Assembly: GCA_025960445.1 (NCBI GenBank)
Contig: JAICIT010000033.1
Span: 1 to 11,834, forward strand
Length of the DNA: 11,834 nucleotides
Direction: 5' to 3'
DNA from: Bradyrhizobium sp.
GTDB lineage: Bacteria; Pseudomonadota; Alphaproteobacteria; Rhizobiales; Xanthobacteraceae
The notes below the pieces were generated by a model. The model was not told the DNA's origin and made no database searches. It saw only the letters and a list, made by a program, of their open reading frames with translations. Below, in pieces: positions 6,104 through 11,834 of the stretch. The position numbers and the translations under genes were made by a program. How positions within the stretch are numbered: position 1 is the first letter of the stretch; every line of letters begins with the position of its first letter.

Positions 6104-7414
6104 TTACCTCTCGCGGAACGCGCGCTTTAGCTGATCGCTTAGCGGCTTGACCAGGTAGGACAACAGCGTGCGGTCACCGGTCTGCACGAATGCTTCGACC
6201 GGCATGCCTGGAATCAATTTGACGTCGCCAAGGCGCGCGATCTCCTGCGGCGGCATTGATACACGGATGGTGTAATACGATTGCCCGGTGCGCTGCTCGG
6301 TGGTGACATCGGGCGAAACACGGCTAACCACCCCGTTCAGTTCCGGCGTGGTGCGCTGGTTGAACGCCGAGAGACGCAACAGCGTTTTCTGGCCGATCTG
6401 CAATTTGTCGATGTCTTGCGGATTGACCTTGGCTTCGACCTGTAGGTCATCGGTTTGCGGAACGATGATCATGATATCGGCGCCGGCGGTGATCACCCCG
6501 CCGACCGTATGCACTGTCGACTGCAGCACCATGCCGTCCTGCGGCGCGCGGATATCGACACGGCGTAACTGATCTTCGGCCGTCACCTTGCGTTCGACGA
6601 ATTCGCCGATCTTGTCGTTGGTCTCACGCAGATCCTTGGACACATCGCTGACCATGTCCTTGTCGACCTGAATGATCTGCAGCTCGGTTTCGGTAATTTT
6701 GCCTTTGGCCTGAGCCCGCGATGCGATGTATTGCGCGCGCTCGCCGTTCAGCCGCGCCGCATCACGTTCGAGCGTGGTCAGACGCGAAATTTGCACAAGA
6801 TGTTTTTCATAAAGATCGCGAACGCCGGAGAGTTCTTTCTCCACCAGCGCGATTTCCTGATCTTTCGCCTTCTCCTGCGCCGCGAGTCCGGCGATCTCCT
6901 CGTTCAACTGCGTGATCCGTTCGCGTAGCTGCGCCTTTTGGCCAACCCGGCCGTTGACGCGGACCTCGAACAATTTGCTCTCGCTTGCGATGATGGCCTT
7001 GACGTCGGGATCGTCGGCGCGATCGAGCAGCGTCTTGGGAAATACGATCTTGTCCAGCCCCTGCTGTTCCGCCTGCAGCCGCGCCGCCCGCGCCCACAGC
7101 CCATCGAGGTTCTTGGTCACGATCGCGAGACTGGCCTTGGTGACGGTGTCGTCGAGCCGCACCACGATATCGCCGGCCTTGACCAGATCGCCATCGCGCG
7201 CGCGCACCTCGCCGACCACGCCACCGGTCGGGTGCTGCACTTTCTTCACATTCGATTCGACCACGATCGAACCCGGCGCGATCAGCGCGCCAGAAATCTC
7301 CGCGGTCGATGCCCAGCCGCCGAGCCCGCCCGCCAACACCAGCGCGATCGTCAGGCCTATAATCAAGTGCAGCCGGATCGACTGCTGCGCTCCCTGATTT
7401 TCAGCGCCGATCAT
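6104..7414 (-). CDS. HlyD-family type I secretion membrane fusion protein (PrsE-like)
   Basis: Periplasmic adaptor linking the inner-membrane ABC exporter to a TolC-like outer-membrane channel. The 436 residues contain a short cytoplasmic N-terminus and one membrane anchor (about 15-36). The first half of the barrel-sandwich (lipoyl-like) domain follows (about 44-95: GALIAPGSIVVES, HPTGGVVGEV, VRLDDT). A long charged coiled coil runs to about 290. The second lipoyl half starts RRVDIRAPQDGMV, and the beta-barrel region ends near GMPVEAFVQTGDRTLLSYL, a typical C-terminus. Its ATG overlaps the stop of the ABC gene (ATGA, 7411-7414), so the two are one operon. No outer-membrane TolC gene and no RTX substrate are visible in the window. 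Confidence 0.93.
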   Translation of the reverse strand: MIGAENQGAQQSIRLHLIIGLTIALVLAGGLGGWASTAEISGALIAPGSIVVESNVKKVQHPTGGVVGEVRARDGDLVKAGDIVVRLDDTVTKASLAIVTKNLDGLWARAARLQAEQQGLDKIVFPKTLLDRADDPDVKAIIASESKLFEVRVNGRVGQKAQLRERITQLNEEIAGLAAQEKAKDQEIALVEKELSGVRDLYEKHLVQISRLTTLERDAARLNGERAQYIASRAQAKGKITETELQIIQVDKDMVSDVSKDLRETNDKIGEFVERKVTAEDQLRRVDIRAPQDGMVLQSTVHTVGGVITAGADIMIIVPQTDDLQVEAKVNPQDIDKLQIGQKTLLRLSAFNQRTTPELNGVVSRVSPDVTTEQRTGQSYYTIRVSMPPQEIARLGDVKLIPGMPVEAFVQTGDRTLLSYLVKPLSDQLKRAFRER

Positions 7415-9156
7415 GATTTGGTCACTCCCCCCTCGGATACGATCTTGATCGGGGTGGGCGGAGAAACCCGCTGCAGCACCTGACCCAGAACCGTTTCCTT
7501 GGGCCCAAAGGCCTGCATCCGCCCGTCCTTGAGTACAAGCAGTTGATCGACCGCCTCGATCCCGATTGGCCGGTGCGCAACGACGACCACGATCGCGCCC
7601 CGCTCGCGCGCGGCACGGACCGCCCGCGTCAAGGCCTCGTCGCCTTCGGTGTCGAGATTTGAGTTCGGCTCGTCGAGCACGATGAGAAATGGATTGCCAT
7701 ACAGCGCGCGGGCCAGCGCGACACGTTGCGCCTGGCCAGCCGAGAGCGCGGCACCCTGCTCCCCGATCTGGGTGTCATAGCCCTCGCGCATCTTGATGAT
7801 CATCTCGTGGACGCCGGCTTCCTTTGCCGCGCTGATGATAGCGTCCGCGGAGGCGTCCGGATCGAAGCGGGCGATGTTCTGGGCAACCGTGCCGGCAAAC
7901 AGTTCGACATCCTGCGGCAAATACCCGACGTGACGGCCGAGCAGGTCGGACGACCACTGGTCGAGTGCTGCGCCGTCGAGCCGTACCTTGCCACGCACCG
8001 GCTGCCAAACGCCGACCAACGCGCGCACCAACGAGGATTTGCCGGAGCCGCTTGGCCCGATCACGCCGAGGCCGTTGCCGGCTTGAAGCGCGAAAGTGAC
8101 GTCCTGCACGATAACCTTCTGGTCGCCGGGCGGCACGATGCTGACGGCTTCTACCGACAGCCGACTGGATGGATCCTGCAACACCGTCTGCGCCGTTGCG
8201 GCGGGCACCGAACCGAGCAATCGGTTCAGCCGTTGCCAGCTTTGCCTGGCGGCGACGAAACCCTTCCAGTGCGCGATCGCGAGGTCGACCGGGGCAAGCG
8301 CGCGCGCGCTCAGGATTGATCCCGCGATGATGATGCCCGCGGTCGCCTCCTGGTGGATGACGAGATAGGCGCCGACCGCGAGCACGGCCGACTGCAAGGT
8401 CATGCGCAGCACCTTGGCAACCGCGCCTAGGCCGCCGGCGACATCGCTGGCGCGCTGATTGCCCGCGAGATAATTCTGGTTGGCCAGGCTCCAGCGCCGG
8501 GCCAGCCGTCCGGACATTCCCATCGCCACCAGCACTTCGGCGTTTCGCCGGCTGGTCGCGGCCAGATCGTTGCGACGCGCGGCCAGACCCATCGCCTCGC
8601 GCGCCGGCGCGCGCGAGAGGTGTTCGGTGAGCACAGTAAGGCTCACCAGGACGATCGCACCGACCAGCGCGGTGAGCCCGATCATGACGTGAAAGGCGAA
8701 ACAGATCGCCAGATAGAACGGCAACCAGGGCAGATCGAACAACGCGCCCGGTCCCATGCTGGAAAGAAATGAGCGGATGTTGTCGAGGTCGCGTAGTGGC
8801 TGCAGTCCTTCGTTGCGTCCACCGACCATGAGCGGCAGCCGCACAACGGTATCGAACACGCGCGCATTGAGCGCCTCGTCGAGCGAGGTCCCGATGCGGC
8901 CAAGAATTCGTCCGCGGATCAGGTCGAGACTGCCTTGCGCCGCGTATAACCCAGTTGCGAGAATGGCCAGTCCAACAAGGGTCGGCACGCTGCGGCTGGG
9001 AAGCACGCGATCGTAAACCTCCAGCATGAAAATCGAGCCGGTCAGGTAAAGCATGTTGATGACGCAACTCATCGCGCCCACGCCGATGAACGCATTGCGG
9101 CAGGCGTGCAACGCATCACCGAGTTCGGAACGCCGGACATCGGGAGCGGCTGCCAT
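7411..9156 (-). CDS. Type I secretion ABC transporter, permease-ATPase fusion (PrsD-like)
   Basis: Inner-membrane exporter that uses ATP to move an unfolded substrate directly out of the cell with the HlyD-like partner. The 581 residues (from the ATG at 9156) have an N-terminal membrane domain with about six segments (20-310), including the family motif FMLEVYDRVLPSRSVPTL. The ATPase domain has Walker A GPSGSGKSS (367-375), Q-loop LPQD (413-416), signature LSAGQ (471-475), Walker B with Glu496 (FLIVLDEPN) and switch His528. All are intact. There is no N-terminal C39 peptidase domain, so substrates with a double-glycine leader are not expected. A TTG at 9159 would add one residue and sits 7 bases from GAGAG; the choice barely matters. 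A small ORF lies upstream on the same strand. Confidence 0.94.
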   Translation of the reverse strand: MAAAPDVRRSELGDALHACRNAFIGVGAMSCVINMLYLTGSIFMLEVYDRVLPSRSVPTLVGLAILATGLYAAQGSLDLIRGRILGRIGTSLDEALNARVFDTVVRLPLMVGGRNEGLQPLRDLDNIRSFLSSMGPGALFDLPWLPFYLAICFAFHVMIGLTALVGAIVLVSLTVLTEHLSRAPAREAMGLAARRNDLAATSRRNAEVLVAMGMSGRLARRWSLANQNYLAGNQRASDVAGGLGAVAKVLRMTLQSAVLAVGAYLVIHQEATAGIIIAGSILSARALAPVDLAIAHWKGFVAARQSWQRLNRLLGSVPAATAQTVLQDPSSRLSVEAVSIVPPGDQKVIVQDVTFALQAGNGLGVIGPSGSGKSSLVRALVGVWQPVRGKVRLDGAALDQWSSDLLGRHVGYLPQDVELFAGTVAQNIARFDPDASADAIISAAKEAGVHEMIIKMREGYDTQIGEQGAALSAGQAQRVALARALYGNPFLIVLDEPNSNLDTEGDEALTRAVRAARERGAIVVVVAHRPIGIEAVDQLLVLKDGRMQAFGPKETVLGQVLQRVSPPTPIKIVSEGGVTKS

Positions 9157-9183
9157 CAATTCTGGTCTCTCGCGTGGAGGGGG

Positions 9184-9201
9184 CGCGCGCTAGTTCGCGC
9201 G
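9184..9201 (-). other. Hairpin between the small ORF and the ABC transporter gene
   Basis: CGCGCG (9184-9189) pairs with CGCGCG (9196-9201) around a six-base loop, with no T-run after it. It lies just upstream of the transporter ribosome binding region and downstream of the small ORF stop. It could set different yields of the two products if they share a transcript. Confidence 0.35.
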
Positions 9202-9217
9202 GGCAAGCAATAGCTTA

Positions 9218-9352
9218 TTAGTACTGATTTTTGTAGCTTTCGTCCATCGAGGTGGCGTTAACGTCAATGCTGACGGAGCCTTTCGCCGACGACTGCGAAA
9301 AGGGGCTGGAACCCGCAGATTTGGCGGCCATGCCGGCCCCTTGGGTTTTCAC
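9218..9352 (-). CDS. Small ORF of unknown function (37-44 residues)
   Basis: An uninterrupted minus-strand frame ends in TAA at 9218-9220. Two starts are possible. GTG at 9352 gives 44 residues and has GAGG 5 bases upstream. ATG at 9331 gives 37 residues, with AAGGGG 5 bases upstream. The product is polar and serine-rich, with SAGSSPFSQSSAKG near the start and the acidic/aromatic tail SMDESYKNQY. It has no cysteine, no membrane segment and no double-glycine leader. Of the codons from the ATG, roughly 70% end in G or C, similar to real genes here. It lies about 60 bases upstream of the exporter gene on the same strand, so it could be a cargo, an accessory peptide or a leader ORF. It could also be chance; I do not recognise it. 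Confidence 0.4.
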   Translation of the reverse strand: MKTQGAGMAAKSAGSSPFSQSSAKGSVSIDVNATSMDESYKNQY

Positions 9353-9415
9353 CCGGACCTCAAGCGATGGTTAAGACCTACCCCGCGGTCGTAGCGTGAA
9401 GGTTCCGCTTAGCGC

Positions 9416-9446
9416 AAAAGGAGCGCGGCGCCGAAGCACCGCGCTC
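9416..9446 (-). terminator. Rho-independent terminator of the threefold-repeat membrane protein gene
   Basis: On the minus strand GAGCGCGG pairs with CCGCGCTC (9439-9446 with 9421-9428). An inner GC-TTCG-GC gives a stable C(UUCG)G tetraloop after one mismatch, and TTTT follows (9416-9419). It starts 24 bases past the stop at 9470 and separates this gene from the secretion operon. Confidence 0.8.
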
Positions 9447-9469
9447 GCTCAGTTTCCAAAGGACGTTCC

Positions 9470-10177
9470 TTAGCGCTGGAACATTCCTCGGGTCGGCACC
9501 GTGAACGCGCTCAACACCGCATTGTTCATGCCGTTGCCGGTGATGAGGATTGCGGCTCCCGACACCATCAAGGCGACGAGGTCCAGCACGGTATGCGTGG
9601 AACCGCCCGCGGCGGTGGCTGCGCCAGCAGCCGCCCCGCCGGTTCCGGCTAGCGCCAGAATGCCGAGCACGATAACGGCGACGCCGGCGAGTACCTGTGC
9701 GCCGGCCGAACTGGCTCCTATCGAGCCGAGCGGACCTGCGAGGCCGCCACCGAAGGCCCGGAGCTTGATCGAGTTGAGGCTCGCCGCAGCCGAGCTACTC
9801 AACACGAGCGCGCTACCGAACACGATGATCGCCGCCGACGCCAGCGCGCCCGGTGCGATGCCGACCAGTGCGAGGACGCCAAGTATGATCCCCGTCACGC
9901 CTCCGAGCAGGACGGCCGACACACCATTGATTCCGACCTGGGCTGCTTCACCGGTGTCGGCTGACAGCACATGGATGAAGTTAGTGGCCATCGACGTGCC
10001 TTCTATCAGCAGCGCAGCGCCGAACACGATGGTCGCAATGGGGAGAAGGTATTGCTGCGAAATCCCCGACAGCGCCAGCACGGCGAGAACGATGGTTGCA
10101 ATACCGCCGACCGCTTCGGCCAGGAGACCGCTCGATGTCTCAACGTTTGATATGGAAGTGATATCCGAGATGCTCAT
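9470..10177 (-). CDS. Multi-pass membrane protein with threefold internal repeat, function unknown
   Basis: A 235-residue, Ala/Gly/Val/Leu/Ile-rich protein with about six membrane segments and no cysteine. A two-helix unit occurs three times. The first helix reads GGIATIVLAVLALSGI (24-39), GGVTGIILGVLALVGI (92-107) and AGVAVIVLGILALAGT (164-179). The second helix reads PIATIVFGAALLIEG (46-60), SAAIIVFGSALVLSS (114-128) and a looser copy near 199-214. The third copy has a Gly/Ala-rich insert (180-192) between its helices. The polar N-terminus (MSISDITSISNVETSS) is not a signal peptide. AGGAG 6 bases upstream supports the ATG, and a strong terminator follows. It appears to be its own transcription unit. 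I do not recognise the family; helix packing by small residues suggests an oligomeric or compact membrane assembly, but transport activity is not shown. Confidence 0.88.
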   Translation of the reverse strand: MSISDITSISNVETSSGLLAEAVGGIATIVLAVLALSGISQQYLLPIATIVFGAALLIEGTSMATNFIHVLSADTGEAAQVGINGVSAVLLGGVTGIILGVLALVGIAPGALASAAIIVFGSALVLSSSAAASLNSIKLRAFGGGLAGPLGSIGASSAGAQVLAGVAVIVLGILALAGTGGAAAGAATAAGGSTHTVLDLVALMVSGAAILITGNGMNNAVLSAFTVPTRGMFQR

Positions 10178-10183
10178 TTTTGA

Positions 10184-10188
10184 CTCCT
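10184..10188 (-). promoter_or_regulatory. Ribosome binding site for the threefold-repeat protein
   Basis: AGGAG on the minus strand, 6 bases before the ATG at 10177; it decides this start. Confidence 0.6.
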
Positions 10189-10287
10189 AAGGCTAGATCA
10201 GGCGCCTTGGTGTCATCTTCAGTTCGCGGGCGCTGGTGAAGCGACAACCTGGCGCACCCAATAAAGAAACGGCCGCAATGGATCGAA

Positions 10288-10314
10288 GTTTCGTTAGATG
10301 ACGTTTCGTTAGAT
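10288..10314 (-). repeat. Tandem 12-base direct repeat upstream of the threefold-repeat protein gene
   Basis: GTTTCGTTAGAT occurs at 10288-10299 and again, without change, at 10303-10314 (period 15). On the minus strand, the direction of the downstream gene, it reads ATCTAACGAAAC twice, about 110 bases before that gene's ATG. Possible activator site; no clear -35/-10 pair could be fixed beside it. Confidence 0.5.
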
Positions 10315-10351
10315 CAAGGATTACTGAACGATCATCACGCGGCAGGAAAGA

Positions 10352-10391
10352 AGCCGAGCACAATCGAGCTCCAGCCGGCGCATGCTCGGCT
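10352..10391 (-). terminator. Possible terminator after the adenylate cyclase gene
   Basis: AGCCGAGCA (10352-10360) pairs with TGCTCGGCT (10383-10391) around a 22-base loop that may fold further. On the minus strand it lies 29 bases past the cyclase stop and is followed by TCTTTCC. The large loop and broken T-run make it a weak candidate. Confidence 0.45.
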
Positions 10392-10420
10392 ATTCCGAAG
10401 GGTATGAGTAGCTGCTCGTG

Positions 10421-11834
10421 CTATTTGGTCATCAAGGCGAAAGCGCCGTTCCAGTCAGCCGGCGGCGGGTTACTTTGGTAGCCCTGAATCCGCGCCTCAT
10501 AGAGATCGTAGAGCAGTTCCAGCGCGCCGCCTTCATCGGTGCGACGACCGCGCTCGATGGCCGCAAGTGCGCCGTCCCAGTCCCGGCTGCGGTAGCACGC
10601 GAGCATTTCGATGGTCAGGTTCCGCAACCGCTGGAAGCGGCCGGATTGCGCGGTATCCTCGCGGCCGGCGATGGCATAGATGACTTCCGGCTCCTTCTTG
10701 CCTTTGACCATGATGAAGTCCAGCTCGAGGATGGCGAACTTGTCCTTGACCGCGAGGGCAGTTTTGGACCCGACGATGATCGGGAACCCATATTCCTTTG
10801 ACTGTCCCTCCAGCCTTGAAGCCAGATTGACGCTGTCGCCCAGCACCGAATAATCGAAGCGCAGGTCCGATCCCATATTGCCGACCACGCAGGTCCCGGT
10901 ATTCATTCCGACGCCGATTTTGATCGGGATAAAAGTTTGACCGCTCTCCTTTGCCTCGATCGCGCGCTCGCTGTTAAGCACGTCGATCCGATCGAGCATG
11001 TCGAGCGCGGCTTCGCAGGCATGGAGCTGATGTTCCTTGTCATCAACCGGTGCGTTCCAGAACGCCATGATGGCGTCGCCCATATACTTGTCGATTGTGC
11101 CCCTGCGATCGAGAATGGCATTCGTCAGCGGGGTCAGGAAACGGTTCATCAGCGTAGTAAGGCCCTGAGGATCGTGCTTGAAGGATTCCGAAATGGTCGT
11201 GAACCCTCTGACGTCTGAAAACATGATCGTCAGCTCACGCTCCTCGCCGCCGAGCACGAGCTTCTCCGGCGATTGTGCGAGTTGCTCAATCAGCGCAGGC
11301 GACAGGTATTGGCCAAACGCGGAACGAATTTGCCTGCGCTGCGCCTGCTCCCTGACAAAGCTGGTGAAGATCAGGGTGAGGTAGATCGCGGCGGTGGATA
11401 TCAATGGATAGGTGAAATCGATCAGCAGGCGGTGTTGCGTGTAAAAGTACCAGGAGACTCCGATCAGCAGTGATGCCAACAACACGCCGACGGTGCCCAG
11501 TGTGATCGGCCCGAACAAGGGGACGAATATGATCACAAAAATCCCGAGCAGAAGCGCGGCGCAGAATTCGACTACGATTCCGTAATTCGGCTGCGTCAGC
11601 AGGGAGTGGGTCAGCGCGCTTTCCAGCACCTGCGCGTGAACCTCGACGCCGGGGATTGCAGGATCAACCGGCGTGGTCTTGATGTCGTTAAGGCCCGTCG
11701 CCGAGGTTCCGATCAGCACGAGTTTGCCCTTGATCATGCTGGGCGGGACAGTTTCATCAAGGACGTCGGCCGCCGAAACATAGATCGAGGGATCGTGATG
11801 CGCAAAATGGACCCAAAGCTGCCCATTCCGGTCA
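10421..11834 (-). CDS. CHASE2-domain membrane adenylate/guanylate cyclase (5' end missing)
   Basis: Membrane sensor that makes cAMP (class III nucleotide cyclase, EC 4.6.1.1 expected). The frame is open to the right edge, so the N-terminus is missing; the ATG at 11737 is internal. Visible in order: the end of a CHASE2 domain (LWVHF, then KGKLVLIGTSATGLND and PGVEVHAQVLESAL), three membrane segments, a linker FGQYLSPALIEQL, then the cyclase domain. Counting from that Met, the metal aspartates are D175 (FSDVRGFT) and D221 (DKYMGD). K217 is the base-contact lysine, and N304 and R308 (NLASR) are the transition-state residues. Ser297 (FDYSVLGD) takes the second base-contact position, as in class IIIb enzymes. 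A helical tail with YRSRDWDGAL follows. CHASE2 faces outside the cytoplasm; its ligand is unknown. Confidence 0.93.
   Translation of the reverse strand, partial: DRNGQLWVHFAHHDPSIYVSAADVLDETVPPSMIKGKLVLIGTSATGLNDIKTTPVDPAIPGVEVHAQVLESALTHSLLTQPNYGIVVEFCAALLLGIFVIIFVPLFGPITLGTVGVLLASLLIGVSWYFYTQHRLLIDFTYPLISTAAIYLTLIFTSFVREQAQRRQIRSAFGQYLSPALIEQLAQSPEKLVLGGEERELTIMFSDVRGFTTISESFKHDPQGLTTLMNRFLTPLTNAILDRRGTIDKYMGDAIMAFWNAPVDDKEHQLHACEAALDMLDRIDVLNSERAIEAKESGQTFIPIKIGVGMNTGTCVVGNMGSDLRFDYSVLGDSVNLASRLEGQSKEYGFPIIVGSKTALAVKDKFAILELDFIMVKGKKEPEVIYAIAGREDTAQSGRFQRLRNLTIEMLACYRSRDWDGALAAIERGRRTDEGGALELLYDLYEARIQGYQSNPPPADWNGAFALMTK

Noticed and set aside
7775..9067. Alternative minus-strand frame of 430 codons within the ABC transporter gene
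   Set aside because: It is Arg-rich and featureless; the overlapping frame has intact Walker A, signature, Walker B and H-loop.
9373..9410. GGAAC on the minus strand near 9402 as an EcfG-type stress promoter for the secretion operon
   Set aside because: No CGTT element is found 16-17 bases downstream, so the match to the two-part consensus fails.
10421..11737. Cyclase gene starting at the ATG at 11737
   Set aside because: The frame stays open to the window edge and the residues upstream (LWVHF, DPSIYVSAADVL) continue the CHASE2 domain, so this Met is internal.

Overview
The window is GC-rich and reads as ordinary chromosome of an alphaproteobacterium. It most resembles the Bradyrhizobium/Rhodopseudomonas/Afipia group: plant-type glutamate-cysteine ligase, a beta-class GST, PrsDE-like type I secretion genes, a CHASE2-adenylate cyclase, and GC-rich interspersed palindromic repeats. 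This placement is inferred from protein style, with no database search. I see no phage, transposase, CRISPR, tRNA or rRNA.

Layout. (1) 1-952, plus strand: the 3' end of an unidentified gene, overlapped by ATGA with a type I signal peptidase gene. (2) 953-1360: no gene, but three copies of a palindromic repeat, two direct and one inverted, between convergent genes. (3) 1361-3111, minus strand: a double PAN/apple-domain secreted protein, an exported thioredoxin and a CcdA-type membrane thiol carrier. Together they look like an extracytoplasmic thiol-redox cluster. (4) 3276-5974: gshA and a marR-type regulator on the minus strand, with a divergent glutathione S-transferase gene. The marR/gst intergenic region holds two copies of ATGCA-N2-TGCAT placed over the predicted promoters, so a glutathione module controlled by the local MarR is likely. 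A strong terminator follows gst. (5) 6104-9352, minus strand: a type I secretion ABC transporter and HlyD-like adaptor (ATGA overlap), preceded by a small 37-44 codon ORF that is a candidate peptide gene. (6) 9416-10177, minus strand: a 235-residue very hydrophobic protein of unknown function with a clear threefold internal repeat, ending in a UUCG-tetraloop terminator. (7) 10421-11834, minus strand: a CHASE2-adenylate cyclase gene, cut at its 5' end by the window edge.

How they fit together. The left half is dominated by thiol chemistry: glutathione synthesis, glutathione transfer, and thioredoxin/CcdA reduction of exported proteins. The right half is envelope-centred: type I export, an unknown multi-pass protein, and cAMP synthesis under an extracytoplasmic sensor. 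The least explained parts are the threefold-repeat membrane protein and the small ORF in front of the exporter. Both deserve a closer look, but nothing here proves a new system.
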